DNA from: Ignavibacteriota bacterium | GTDB taxonomy: Bacteria; Bacteroidota; Ignavibacteria; UBA10030; SZUA-254 | Reading direction: 5' to 3' | NCBI GenBank assembly: GCA_016212665.1 | Contig: JACREZ010000009.1 | Coordinates: forward strand, 62,001 to 126,000 | DNA: 64,000 bases | In this document: piece by piece, positions 25,032 to 33,832 of the stretch | How the letters are laid out: each line of letters starts with the position of its first letter | Numbering within the stretch: position 1 is the stretch's first letter | Notes under the pieces: model-generated | What the model was told of the DNA's origin: nothing | Seen by the model: only the letters and a program-made list of their open reading frames with translations | Databases searched by the model: none | Position numbers and translations under genes: made by a program

Positions 25032-26036
25032 TTACAATTGAAACGGCGGGTACTGAATTCCATTCTCAGTAACAATTGCCGAGATTAAATCATGTGGTGT
25101 GACATCGAACGAAGGATTCCAAACTTGAACATCGCTGGGCGCGATGGGAGTCCCAAAGACTTCTCTCACTTCGTTAGCATCCCGTTCTTCGATAGGAATC
25201 TGAGTTCCATCTTCAATTGACGTATCAATTGTTGATGTCGGGGCGATGACATAGAACGGAATTGAATGATGTTTTGCAAGCACGGCCAAGCCGTATGTAC
25301 CGATTTTGTTCGCCGTATCTCCGTTGCGTGCAATTCTGTCGGCGCCGGTCAACACGCAATCAATCTTCTTCGTCTTCATCAACGATGCCGCCATACTATC
25401 AGTTATTAAGGTTACATCAATGCCTCGCTTCATCAATTCCCACGTTGTCAATCGCGCGCCTTGAAGCAACGGTCGGGTTTCACATGCAAACACTTTTATT
25501 TTTTTCTTCTTTGATGCAGTGACAACAACTCCAAGCGCAGTCCCGCCTGCACCGGCTGTAGCCAAATCGCCTGTATTACAAATTGTCAGAACATTTGCCT
25601 GAGCGGGGAGAAGAGTATTTCCATGCTTTCCGAGAAAATAGCAATATGACATTTCTCGCTGATGTATATTCGACGACTCCTCTTGGAGAAGCCCGATGCC
25701 CGTCGGAACATCTTGAATCCTTTCAATTACCTTCTCCATTATTTCAAGGCAACTAAACAAATTCACCGCTGTCGGTCTTGTTGCTTTCAGTTTGTTAATA
25801 ACTTTTTTGAGTTCACTTTTGAATGTCGGAAGGTCTGCCTGAAGCAATCTCTGAGCCGCCAACGCGACTGCATACGTTGCGGCAATCCCGATTAACGGCG
25901 CTCCGCGAATTTGTAATGATACAATCGCCTCAACAATGGTCTGATAATTTACTGTGCGAACATAATATTCTTCAAAGGGAAGTTTCGTTTGGTCAATAAA
26001 TTTTACAACATCATACTCCCATTGTATTGCTTTCAT
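25032..26036 (-). CDS. mtnA: methylthioribose-1-phosphate isomerase (eIF2B-like)
   Basis: 334 residues. MtnA isomerises methylthioribose-1-phosphate to methylthioribulose-1-phosphate in methionine salvage. Motifs are SLQIRGAPLIGIAATYAVAL near 50, the catalytic Cys in TICNTGDLATAGAGGTALG, LTGADRIARNGDTANKIGTY with the catalytic Asp, and TSTIDTSIEDGTQIPIEER. Its start lies 2 nt after the stop of the PfkB-family kinase, so the two are co-translated. Other salvage genes are not in the window. Confidence 0.93.
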   Translation of the reverse strand: MKAIQWEYDVVKFIDQTKLPFEEYYVRTVNYQTIVEAIVSLQIRGAPLIGIAATYAVALAAQRLLQADLPTFKSELKKVINKLKATRPTAVNLFSCLEIMEKVIERIQDVPTGIGLLQEESSNIHQREMSYCYFLGKHGNTLLPAQANVLTICNTGDLATAGAGGTALGVVVTASKKKKIKVFACETRPLLQGARLTTWELMKRGIDVTLITDSMAASLMKTKKIDCVLTGADRIARNGDTANKIGTYGLAVLAKHHSIPFYVIAPTSTIDTSIEDGTQIPIEERDANEVREVFGTPIAPSDVQVWNPSFDVTPHDLISAIVTENGIQYPPFQL

Positions 26037-26038
26037 AA

Positions 26039-26962
26039 TTACGAAAGAGTCAAATCGTCGAACTTCGTTAATTGCCGGAACTCGTGGAAACGGTCCTGAA
26101 TTTCCAAGTACGTCAAATCGTTGAATCGTTCGAGACTAAACCGCTCGACACAAAACGAAGCGAGAGTGCTTCCGTAAATCACTGCACGACGGAAATTCTC
26201 TTCTGATAAATCATCCGTCCGCGCAATCCAACCGATGAAACCGCCGGCAAATGTATCACCTGCACCTGTCGGGTCGTAAATACTTTCTAACGGAAATGCC
26301 GGAGCGGAGAAATATGTTTTCTCAGTGAAGAGCAACGCGCCATGCTCTCCTTTTTTAATGATGAGAACTTTCGGTCCCATTTTCAAAATTTTTCTTGCGC
26401 CCCGAACAAGGTTCGGGTCTTGCGCGAGCAGACGAACTTCGGAATCATTAATGATGAGAATGTCCATCAATTCAAGCGTTTTCATCAACTCTTTATGCTT
26501 TCGGTCTATCCAAAAGTTCATTGTGTCGCCGACAATGAGTCGCGGCTTATCGAGTTGCTCGACAACGCGGCGTTGCAACGTCGGGTCAATGTTGCCGAGA
26601 CAAACGTAGGTTGAACCTTTGTACGATTCGGGAATTATCGGATTGAAATGCTCAAACACATTCAACTCTGTGAACAATGTATCCCTGGCATTCAAATCGT
26701 AATGATAACGACCGCCCCACCGAAATGTTTTTTCATCTTCGATGATTTGTAATCCTTCCGTATCAACATGGCGTTCTTCCAAAAACTCGATTGCGCTCTT
26801 TGGAAAATCGCCGCCGACAACTCCGACCATTCGAATCGGCTCAAGGAAATAACTTGCCGCCGTCGAAATATATGTCGCTGAACCGCCAAGCGCGTCCTTC
26901 ACGCTTCCGAATGGTGTTTCAACTGTATCTAATGCTAAGGAACCTACTACTAATAAACTCAC
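26039..26962 (-). CDS. PfkB-family sugar/nucleoside kinase
   Basis: 307 residues from a GTG. The ribokinase/PfkB fold is shown by SLALDTVETPFG, GGSATYISTAASYF with the glycine-rich substrate site, MVGVVGGDFP, and the catalytic DPTGAGDTFAGGFIG (about 230-244) with the Asp base. Adjacent, near-overlapping placement with mtnA suggests a substrate in purine or methylthioribose/methylthioadenosine salvage, for example an adenosine-type kinase. The substrate is not determined by sequence alone. Confidence 0.88.
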   Translation of the reverse strand: MSLLVVGSLALDTVETPFGSVKDALGGSATYISTAASYFLEPIRMVGVVGGDFPKSAIEFLEERHVDTEGLQIIEDEKTFRWGGRYHYDLNARDTLFTELNVFEHFNPIIPESYKGSTYVCLGNIDPTLQRRVVEQLDKPRLIVGDTMNFWIDRKHKELMKTLELMDILIINDSEVRLLAQDPNLVRGARKILKMGPKVLIIKKGEHGALLFTEKTYFSAPAFPLESIYDPTGAGDTFAGGFIGWIARTDDLSEENFRRAVIYGSTLASFCVERFSLERFNDLTYLEIQDRFHEFRQLTKFDDLTLS

Positions 26963-26970
26963 TTCTTCTC

Positions 26971-27138
26971 AATTCAAAGTTAAAAATTAAAAATTTAAAA
27001 AAGTATTTGAGTATTTGAGTACAAAGTACAGAGTACTAAGCACAAACTCCATGAAGTAAAAATTCTACTATCAAATGACCAATGACCATTGACTAATGAC
27101 AAATGACTTTCAACAAAGGACAAAGTACCAAGTACAAA
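26971..27138. repeat. mixed filler repeats between pfkB-like and M28 genes
   Basis: This stretch contains AAAAATTAAAAATTTAAAA, then GTACAAAGTACAGAGTACTA, then AATGACCAATGACCATTGAC units, ending with CAAAGTACCAAGTACAAATC at the M28 stop codon. Part is identical to the mtnA-side repeat. Confidence 0.6.
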
Positions 27139-28773
27139 TCAATTACTTCCATGCGCCGGGGCTTCTGGTTTCGGCATTGGTTTACGGGGAAACTTCTCGT
27201 CGCGCATTGCCGCGTTGTATGCAAACGCCGCCATGATGACTGATGCTTGTTTCAAATCTTCCGTCTGAGCGCGTTCATACACATCCATCGTTGAGTGATG
27301 TGTGCGTGAACTGTATTCAATTTGGTCTTGAATGAATTGGAAACCGGGGAGTAACATTCCATCGAACGATTGATGGTCTGTCCCGCCCGTATTACGGATG
27401 GTGATTGTTGATGCGCCCATACTTTCAAACGGCTTCAACCACGAACGGAAAATCGGACGGGTTGCTTCGTTTCCTTGCATGTAAATGCCCCGCACTTTTC
27501 CGGTTCCGTTATCATTGTTAAAGTATGCGGAAAACTTTTCTGCATCCGGTTTGTAATTGTATGTCGGTACTCCATTCGGTTCCGTTGCATCAACCCGTTC
27601 TCCGAAATGCGCTTTCACATATTCACGTGAGCCAATCAATCCCTGTTCTTCTCCGCCCCATAATGCGATACGAATTGTTCGTCTTGGTTTCAAGCCGAGC
27701 GTTTTCAAAATTCTCATCGCTTCCATGCAGACTGATGAGCCGGTTGCATTGTCCGTCGCTCCGGTTCCTCCTTGCCACGAGTCGAAGTGCGCGCCTATCA
27801 TCACAATTTCATCTTTCAAATCCGTTCCGGGAATCTCTGCAATAATATTGTATCCTGAATCCGCTTTTGCCATTTCTACTTCGAGATTGATTTCCAACTT
27901 CGGCTTCTCTCCTTTTTGAATCATCCGAACGAGGCGATTGTAATGCTCAACTCCGACGGAAAACTGAGGAAGAATTTTCGGCGCTTTCGGGTCTTGCGCA
28001 CTTACTCGTTTTGTAAACGGAGTATCGGGATGAGCGGCAACACTCGCCCCTTGAACAAATATATTTCCACCATCGCCGCGGCTTATTGTGAGGATTCCAA
28101 GTGCGCCCTCTTTCTCAGCCATTTCCATTTTATGAAAATCAACTAACGCGCGCTTTTTCATTTCCGGAGTCATCTCGAATTGTCTCCGACCGCCGCGCCC
28201 GCGCTGTTGCATATCGGCATTTGCCATTTGTAACAATGTCGAATCTGCTTCACGTGTTGCTTCCGGTTCGAAGTGCGCTTTTACTTCACGCACATCATTC
28301 AATAAAATATATTTCCCTTTCAACTTACCTTTGTATGTATCGAGTGCGCTGTCAGTCGTCGCATCGAGATACAACAACTCTCCTGTTACCGCTCCTTTCG
28401 TTCCGGGCGACCATGCTTTCGGGAAAGAAATCAGCGGAAAGTTTTGCGCGGCAAGCACGTTTGCAGAATATTTTTTTAACGTCCACGGCTTGCCCATTGG
28501 TGTCCACGATTCGATATGAACATCACTCAAATCCATTGCGCTTAATCTCTGCTTTGCCCACTCGGCGGCGCGCATGTAGCCGGGAGAATAGGTCAGGCGA
28601 GGTCCATAGACATCGGTCAGATAACTCATAAATTCCATCACGAGCGAGCGATTCATTCCTTCATCTTTGATTTGAGCAATGGCGGCTGAATCATATTTTT
28701 CCTGCGCACTCACTGATGATAACGTGAGCAACGTTGCAAGAATCAGAAGCGAAAAAAAGTTAAAGCGTTTCAT
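27139..28773 (-). CDS. secreted M28-family metallopeptidase
   Basis: About 544 residues from the ATG at 28773 (MKRFNFFSLLILATLLTLSS, signal peptide); the frame continues 18 codons upstream but without a better start. A PA-type insert (about 130-280) contains GRGGRRQF and a glycine-rich stretch. The di-zinc core has GAHFDSWQGGTGATDNATG, WGGEEQGLIGSREYV and the later Asp in FNNDNGTGK, with TGGTDHQSFD near the C-terminus. It would hydrolyse peptides outside the cytoplasm. It is longer than the M28 protein at 9550 and only moderately similar by eye. Confidence 0.9.
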   Translation of the reverse strand: MKRFNFFSLLILATLLTLSSVSAQEKYDSAAIAQIKDEGMNRSLVMEFMSYLTDVYGPRLTYSPGYMRAAEWAKQRLSAMDLSDVHIESWTPMGKPWTLKKYSANVLAAQNFPLISFPKAWSPGTKGAVTGELLYLDATTDSALDTYKGKLKGKYILLNDVREVKAHFEPEATREADSTLLQMANADMQQRGRGGRRQFEMTPEMKKRALVDFHKMEMAEKEGALGILTISRGDGGNIFVQGASVAAHPDTPFTKRVSAQDPKAPKILPQFSVGVEHYNRLVRMIQKGEKPKLEINLEVEMAKADSGYNIIAEIPGTDLKDEIVMIGAHFDSWQGGTGATDNATGSSVCMEAMRILKTLGLKPRRTIRIALWGGEEQGLIGSREYVKAHFGERVDATEPNGVPTYNYKPDAEKFSAYFNNDNGTGKVRGIYMQGNEATRPIFRSWLKPFESMGASTITIRNTGGTDHQSFDGMLLPGFQFIQDQIEYSSRTHHSTMDVYERAQTEDLKQASVIMAAFAYNAAMRDEKFPRKPMPKPEAPAHGSN

Positions 28774-28877
28774 TTGTTTGATAAGTATTGTGAGAATGTA
28801 TTGCGATTTTGTAACTGATGATTTCAAAATAGGCGTGCAAATATACCTTTTTTAGAGATGATATGCCAAGATGTGTT

Positions 28878-28980
28878 GGTGATTAGTGAGTAGTGAGTAG
28901 TGATTCGGGATTTGTGATTAGACCATCTTGATTTTAGGATTGATTAAATGGTATGATTTACTCACTACTCACAAATCACC
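28878..28980. repeat. 22-bp inverted repeat in filler DNA
   Basis: Arms at 28878-28899 and 28959-28980 are reverse complements with one mismatch (GGTGATTAGTGAGTAGTGAG and its partner). The unit TAGTGAG is also tandemly repeated. The rest of the gap 28828-29263 shows only a short CCGCCTCGGCGG palindrome near 29161 and nothing else recognisable. Confidence 0.6.
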
Positions 28981-29263
28981 ACTCACAAATAGAAAATATT
29001 TTCAATAAAACGCTTGCTTATTTCCAGAACTTTTCTAACATTAGCACCACGTAAAGGGAAGAACAAACTCCCAAGTTATTATCATCAAACAAGCCCGAAG
29101 TATTTCAGGGAAAACGGGCATCGTTCTTTGTCCAAAAATTGTACAAAAAGATGATATTTCCGCCTCGGCGGAAGATAGACTTGCGAGCAGTCCACAAGCC
29201 TACCAATTTCAACAATCATCAAAAATAGCCCATTTTGGGTAAAATAACCTTCAGTGAGCCGCT

Positions 29264-29486
29264 CACTGAGCTTCGGAAATCGCTCACTGAACTTCGGAAA
29301 CCGTTCACTGAACTTCGGAAATGGTTCACTGAACTTAGGAAATGGTTCACTGAACTTCGGAAATGGTTCACTGAGTTTCGGAAACCGTTCACTGAATTAC
29401 GGAAATCATTCACTGATATTGGGAAACCACTCACTGAGTATCGCCGGAGTGTTCCTGAAGTACGGAAGTACCTCACTGAATGGTAG
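29264..29486. repeat. 21-bp tandem repeat array B (about 10.5 units)
   Basis: Units of consensus CACTGAACTTCGGAAATGGT plus T begin at 29264, 29285, 29306 and on to 29474. The central units are nearly identical and the edges decay (unit 9 and 10 are divergent). The unit is a multiple of three, so several frames are open, for example TELRKWF heptads on the plus strand. It ends 78 nt before the likely start of the downstream gene. It shares the TTCGGAAA core with array A read on the gene strand. Confidence 0.95.
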
Positions 29487-29563
29487 AATAGATTTATTGT
29501 CATTGTGAAAGAGTTTTTTTTTAATCAACAATATTCTCAACACATACAGAAGGAATGACAGTC

Positions 29564-30220
29564 ATGGATAATATTCCAGAACCCGATAATGAGTTTGATC
29601 ATTTTCAATCAAACTTTCGGGCGAAAACCGAAGCCGACCACGCAAAGTTCGGCTTAACAGATACCAACAAATCAAACATGCAAACATTGAGCGATGCATG
29701 GCAGGCAAAATACGCCGCCGATATCGTCGCACAAAATGCGGCGCGGGCGGCGAAGCAGGAAAAAAATACTGCACGACAGGCGCTCGAAGCGGAACTCAGG
29801 CGTGACATCAAGAAAGTGTATGCAAGCGAAACCGTTACCAACGATGACCTCGCCGCATTAAACTTACCACAACGCGACACAGTCAAAACCCGCGCGAACC
29901 GCCCATCCACCATCCCGATTGTGCGGATTGATTTTTCTCTTCACCTCCAACACAAAGTATATTTCGTTGACTCGGCAACACCGTTGAAGAAAAAGAAACC
30001 GGATAAATATCGCGGGGTGCAAGTCTATATGAAGATTGGCGGACCGCCGCCTGCCGATTACCGTGAATGTTTCCACGCGGGATTCGATACAAACTCTCCC
30101 TATTTCTACTCGTTCCAACAGTCCGATTTAGGAAAGACGGTCTATTATATTTTGTTCTGGGAAAACACCCGCGGCGAAATGGGAAACCCGAGCGAAATTT
30201 ATAGCGCGGTGGTGGGATGA
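29564..30220 (+). CDS. helical plus beta-sandwich protein of unknown function
   Basis: 218 residues from the ATG at 29564, which has AAGGA 9 nt upstream; an ATG three codons earlier is too close to it. No signal peptide. The N-terminal half is helical and Ala/charge rich (YAADIVAQNAARAAKQEKNT, about 50-70). The C-terminal half looks like an FN3-type or related sandwich: VQVYMKIGGPPPADYRECFH, KTVYYILFWENTRGEMGNPS and a terminal YSAVVG, similar in placement to the end of the FN3 protein at 6081-6710. Both follow a 21-bp array, so they may be one diverged gene-plus-array module. Function unknown. Confidence 0.75.
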   Translation: MDNIPEPDNEFDHFQSNFRAKTEADHAKFGLTDTNKSNMQTLSDAWQAKYAADIVAQNAARAAKQEKNTARQALEAELRRDIKKVYASETVTNDDLAALNLPQRDTVKTRANRPSTIPIVRIDFSLHLQHKVYFVDSATPLKKKKPDKYRGVQVYMKIGGPPPADYRECFHAGFDTNSPYFYSFQQSDLGKTVYYILFWENTRGEMGNPSEIYSAVVG

Positions 30221-30245
30221 TTGATAAATCGTTTAAGTATAAAAA

Positions 30246-30269
30246 ACTGTCGGGACGGAAGTCCCGACA
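30246..30269 (+). terminator. 10-bp perfect hairpin with GGAA loop
   Basis: CTGTCGGGAC and GTCCCGACAG enclose a GGAA tetraloop, 25 nt after the stop of the array-linked gene. The plus-strand side is followed by an AT-rich run without a clean T-tract; the minus-strand side has TTTTT. It probably ends transcription or protects the 3' end. Confidence 0.55.
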
Positions 30270-30364
30270 GGACAATCAATTTATTTCATACAAGCACAAT
30301 ATTTTTTTACTGTACATTATTATCGGTTTACTAACATATATTTAAATTCGAAAGGAGAAACAAA

Positions 30365-31288
30365 ATGGAAATAGCAATCTTTCTCGTACTGACTCTCTTC
30401 ATTATCATAGTCTTATTGAAATCTGCCCGAGTGGTCCCTCAAAAAACAGTTTTTATTATTGAGAGGTTGGGAAAATATCATGTAACTTTTGAGGCAGGTT
30501 TTCATATTTTAATACCATTTTTGGACAAAGTTGCATATAAGCATTCCATGAAAGAGATGGTTGTCGAGGTTCAACCTCAATCATGCATTACAAAAGACAA
30601 CATTGCGGTTGAAGTTGACGGGATATTATACATGCAGATATTCGATCCTGTAAAAGCATCTTATGGAGTAACAAATTATGTGTTTGCAACAACACAACTC
30701 GCTCAGACAACAATGCGAAGTGAAATAGGTAAAATTGAATTAGACAAAACGTTTGAGGAAAGGGGAAATATCAATGCAGAGATCGTTGCAGCAGTAGATA
30801 AAGCATCGTCACCTTGGGGTTTGAAAGTTACCAGACACGAAATAAAAAATATAATACCACCTACAAGTATAAAAGATGCGATGGAGAAACAAATGAGAGC
30901 AGAGAGGGAAAAAAGAGCCTTGATTGCAGAATCAGAAGGCGATAGGCAAGCAAAAATTAATCGTGCTGAAGGGGAGAAACAGCAAGCAATAGCAGTCTCC
31001 GAAGGTGAAAGAATGAAACGAATCAATGAAGCAGAAGGAAGAGCACAGGAAATAGAAAGAGTGGCACAAGCGACGGCAAAAGGAATCCGCGAAATTGCTA
31101 CAGCAATAAATGAACAAGGAGGAATGGATGCAGTTAATCTTCGAATTGCTGAACACTATCTCGACGAATTTGGAAAGTTGGCAAAGACCAACAATACAAT
31201 GATCATACCTTCCGATCTTTCAAATGTTGCCGGAATTGTTGGATCATTTGGAAAAATATTTGATATGATGAAGAAAGAAGTCAAATAA
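30365..31288 (+). CDS. SPFH/stomatin-like membrane protein (slipin, QmcA type)
   Basis: 307 residues with AAAGGAG 8 nt before the ATG. A single N-terminal TM segment (IAIFLVLTLFIIIVLL) is followed by the SPFH/band 7 domain (about 22-190; VVPQKTVFIIERLGKYH, DKTFEERGNINAEI) and an EA-rich coiled coil (about 190-250; AEREKRALIAESEGDRQAKI in part). Proteins of this type form membrane-bound oligomeric cages and act with an NfeD partner in membrane quality control. The NfeD gene follows 15 nt downstream, which supports the assignment. Confidence 0.93.
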   Translation: MEIAIFLVLTLFIIIVLLKSARVVPQKTVFIIERLGKYHVTFEAGFHILIPFLDKVAYKHSMKEMVVEVQPQSCITKDNIAVEVDGILYMQIFDPVKASYGVTNYVFATTQLAQTTMRSEIGKIELDKTFEERGNINAEIVAAVDKASSPWGLKVTRHEIKNIIPPTSIKDAMEKQMRAEREKRALIAESEGDRQAKINRAEGEKQQAIAVSEGERMKRINEAEGRAQEIERVAQATAKGIREIATAINEQGGMDAVNLRIAEHYLDEFGKLAKTNNTMIIPSDLSNVAGIVGSFGKIFDMMKKEVK

Positions 31289-31303
31289 ACGCATCAAATA
31301 ACT

Positions 31304-31762
31304 ATGAATACTTTTTTGACATCAGCATTATTCTGGTTTTTGCTGGGAATATTTTTTTTGTTGGTTGAAATCTATAATTATGGATTCATTTTTTTCTTTT
31401 TTGGAATTGGTGCTTTTATAGTTGCTATGATTACTTGGATAGGAATAATTGATTCACTGACTGTTCAGATATTAATGTTTCTTATCATTTCATTAGTTTC
31501 ACTTGTATTTTTCAGAAATACATTAAGTGATACATTCAAAGGAAAAATATTTGGTAAACTCAAGCCAGGTCAATCCTTTGATGACATCAAAGGAGAAAAA
31601 GCAATAGTATTGTCAAAAATTGAACCCAATAAACTTGATGGGAAGGTAGAATACCACGGAACTGTTTGGTATGCTCAATCAGATGAAATACTTGAAAAAG
31701 GTCATGTGGTCGAAATTGTTGAGCGAGTTGATTTAACATTGAAGGTTAAAAAAGTTAGTTAA
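31304..31762 (+). CDS. NfeD-family membrane protein
   Basis: 152 residues. Three N-terminal TM helices (about 8-25, 27-48 and 53-70; hydrophobic with FFFFGIGAFIVAMITW) are followed by a C-terminal OB-fold soluble domain (about 95-150; GEKAIVLSKIEPNKLDGKVE in part). It is the usual partner of SPFH/stomatin proteins and is encoded 15 nt after one, in the same operon. Confidence 0.92.
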   Translation: MNTFLTSALFWFLLGIFFLLVEIYNYGFIFFFFGIGAFIVAMITWIGIIDSLTVQILMFLIISLVSLVFFRNTLSDTFKGKIFGKLKPGQSFDDIKGEKAIVLSKIEPNKLDGKVEYHGTVWYAQSDEILEKGHVVEIVERVDLTLKVKKVS

Positions 31763-31864
31763 AAACTCGCACGTTATTTTCACTACTCAATAAGTGTTTT
31801 TTTCTCGGGCGTCATCGACCATTCCTTGACGCGACAATAGCAAACAAAATAGGAAATAACTACA

Positions 31865-33064
31865 ATGAAAATACCTTACCTTATAACAATAATCATGATT
31901 GCGTTCACTGTTCAACTCAACGCCCAACAATGGACAACAGCCACAACGCCGTATCCTTCTGTCGAGCAAATGCTCGTTGCCGACAATAAATTATTTATTG
32001 CAACTGCACTCGGCGTCTATTACACAACTGACGGAACTACATGGGTTCATGCTGTTACCGGAATGACTCCCGTGTATTCCAATGTGTATTATAATGTCAC
32101 CATCCATAACTTCAATGGCGTGTTATATTCCGGGGCGATGGGGAAACTCTATAAGTCGGTTGACTTCGGCGCAAACTGGACTGAACTCTCAGGTGCCGCT
32201 CCTAACGCAGGAACATTGAACACCACATTGTATGCAAACGGCGATACCATCATTGCCGGTTGGAAAAGCAACCCGAAAATAACAAAATCCATAGACGGCG
32301 GAACAACCTGGACCTATAGCGAATTGTATGAAGGCATTTCGAAAAACATTGTACGATTGAATGGCAACTTCTATGTACGAGCATACACGGGGATTCATAA
32401 ATCTACTGATGTCTGTGAAACCTTCACGACGCTGAGCAATTCTCCAATCAATACGAAGGATGGCGGTTTAACTGTAAGCAATGGCATCCTCGTTTGCGGA
32501 ACATCCGACAGTAGTCTTTATCGCTCGAGCGATGAAGGGAATACGTGGACAAAAACAACAACATCGAACGAACCGTATTGTTTGGAAGTACATCAGGGTC
32601 TTCTCTTTCTGGGAACAAGAGATAGAAAAGTTTTTACATCAGCCGACAACGGAGCAACGTGGACAAACCGCACAGGCACCGGCATCAACTCGGATGGAGT
32701 AAAAAGTTTCGCACTCTTCAATGGATATGTCTATGCGAGCGCTACCGGCATGCTGTATAAAACCGCCGATATTGTTTCAGTTCAGGAAGAACTCCTTCCA
32801 TCTGATTTTACCTTACAACAGAATTACCCGAATCCATGTAATCCAAGCACCACCATTTCATTTGAATTACCGAAGGCATCATTCGTTACATTGAAGATAT
32901 TCGATATACAGGGGCACGAAATCGAAACTCTGGTGAATGAAAAACGAGATGCCGGAAACTATCAGGAAATGTTTTCAGGTGCAACAGTCCCGACAGGTCT
33001 GTATTTTTTCCGATTGCAAAGCGGGAATTTTGTTGAAACAAAAAAGTTTATGATACTCAAATAG
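31865..33064 (+). CDS. secreted BNR/YCF48-like repeat protein with T9SS type A sorting domain
   Basis: 399 residues. A signal peptide (ITIIMIAFTVQLNAQ) leads to a propeller-like region with several Asp-box/BNR units (SVDFGANWTEL, SIDGGTTWTYS, SSDEGNTWTKT, SADNGATWTNR; about 95-275). The C-terminal 90 residues carry the sorting domain: DFTLQQNYPNPCNPSTTISF, LKIFDIQGHEIETLVN and a final GNFVETKKFMILK. It is exported by the Sec system, moved across the outer membrane by T9SS and anchored or released. The QNYPNP motif usually has Phe after Pro-Asn-Pro; here it is Cys (CNPS). Confidence 0.94.
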   Translation: MKIPYLITIIMIAFTVQLNAQQWTTATTPYPSVEQMLVADNKLFIATALGVYYTTDGTTWVHAVTGMTPVYSNVYYNVTIHNFNGVLYSGAMGKLYKSVDFGANWTELSGAAPNAGTLNTTLYANGDTIIAGWKSNPKITKSIDGGTTWTYSELYEGISKNIVRLNGNFYVRAYTGIHKSTDVCETFTTLSNSPINTKDGGLTVSNGILVCGTSDSSLYRSSDEGNTWTKTTTSNEPYCLEVHQGLLFLGTRDRKVFTSADNGATWTNRTGTGINSDGVKSFALFNGYVYASATGMLYKTADIVSVQEELLPSDFTLQQNYPNPCNPSTTISFELPKASFVTLKIFDIQGHEIETLVNEKRDAGNYQEMFSGATVPTGLYFFRLQSGNFVETKKFMILK

Positions 33065-33104
33065 GTATTCGCATCGTTTCAGTCTTCGAGATCCTTTCAA
33101 AGTT

Positions 33105-33136
33105 GTAGGACAGACATAAGCAAGTGTCTGTCCTAC
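33105..33136. terminator. 12-bp perfect hairpin after the T9SS gene
   Basis: GTAGGACAGACA and TGTCTGTCCTAC are exact reverse complements around an 8-nt loop, 40 nt after the stop. No clean T-tract follows (TATCATTCAACAATTTT). It is either a terminator or a REP-type palindrome. Confidence 0.6.
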
Positions 33137-33241
33137 TATCATTCAACAATTTTAAACTGACTCGAAATCTCTCATACCTTTGTTTATCTTTCGATATTGT
33201 AGCCGCTGTTCACCTCTATTTTCCACTACTACAGTACACAC

Positions 33242-33745
33242 ATGAAATTTTTTCTCATTGCAACATTGATGTTAACGTTCATATCTCCTGTTCTTATATT
33301 CTCACAATCTCCCGCGTGGACGGTCGTAACACGTTCTCTGGATACATTGCGTGAAGTTACGATTAGTAGTTTACAAAGAGATACGGTTGTATTCCAAACG
33401 CAAAATGGTATCGTCTCCCTTCCTGTTGATTCAGTGAAGTCGTTACACCAGTACATAGAATCCTCTTTTTGGAAACGAGCAGGGACAGGAACGCTCGTCG
33501 GTACAGTTGCAGGTGGTGTTATCGGTATTGCTTCGTACACCAAACCCCGCGGCGGTTTTATTGATATCGGACCTGCCGGACATGCGTTAGGGGGAGCGGT
33601 GCTGGGAGCCGCAACAGGTTTTCTTGTCGGAGCAATCAGCGGCGCGTTTTCCGGTGGGGAAACATCCTATGATTTCACGGATAAATCTCTGGAAGAAAAA
33701 ATAAAGATTCTCCGGGAACTTCATAGGGAATATCTGATACAATAA
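33242..33745 (+). CDS. exported glycine-zipper protein of unknown function
   Basis: 167 residues with a signal peptide (MKFFLIATLMLTFISPVLIF). A beta-rich stretch (VTISSLQRDTVVFQTQNGIV) is followed by two glycine-zipper segments (GTGTLVGTVAGGVIGIA and GGAVLGAATGFLVGAISGAF, about 82-135) that could insert in or pack against a membrane. The C-terminus is helical (EEKIKILRELHREY). It lies convergent to the ribosomal protein operon with the operon terminator between them. Function unknown. Confidence 0.7.
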   Translation: MKFFLIATLMLTFISPVLIFSQSPAWTVVTRSLDTLREVTISSLQRDTVVFQTQNGIVSLPVDSVKSLHQYIESSFWKRAGTGTLVGTVAGGVIGIASYTKPRGGFIDIGPAGHALGGAVLGAATGFLVGAISGAFSGGETSYDFTDKSLEEKIKILRELHREYLIQ

Positions 33746-33772
33746 ACGGCAGACCTAAACTATTGACGAGGC

Positions 33773-33806
33773 AAAAAAAAAAGGACTCCACAGTTACGTG
33801 AAGTCC
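33773..33806 (-). terminator. terminator of the ribosomal protein super-operon
   Basis: On the minus strand GGACTTCAC and GTGGAGTCC form a stem (one mismatch) followed by ten T residues. It lies 27 nt past the rplQ stop and marks the 3' end of the 30-kb cluster. On the plus strand it is a weaker hairpin for the convergent gene. Confidence 0.88.
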
Positions 33807-33832
33807 ATTCATTGATAATCTAAGATGACTTA

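Noticed and set aside
28828-29263. insertion sequence remnant in the 28.8-29.2 kb gap
   Set aside because: Only short inverted and direct repeats are present; no transposase fragment or target duplication is visible.
29235-29508. protein-coding genes through array B (several overlapping frames on both strands)
   Set aside because: All are open only because the unit is 21 bp without stops; no frame has a ribosome-binding site or a favoured substitution pattern. Translation is not excluded.
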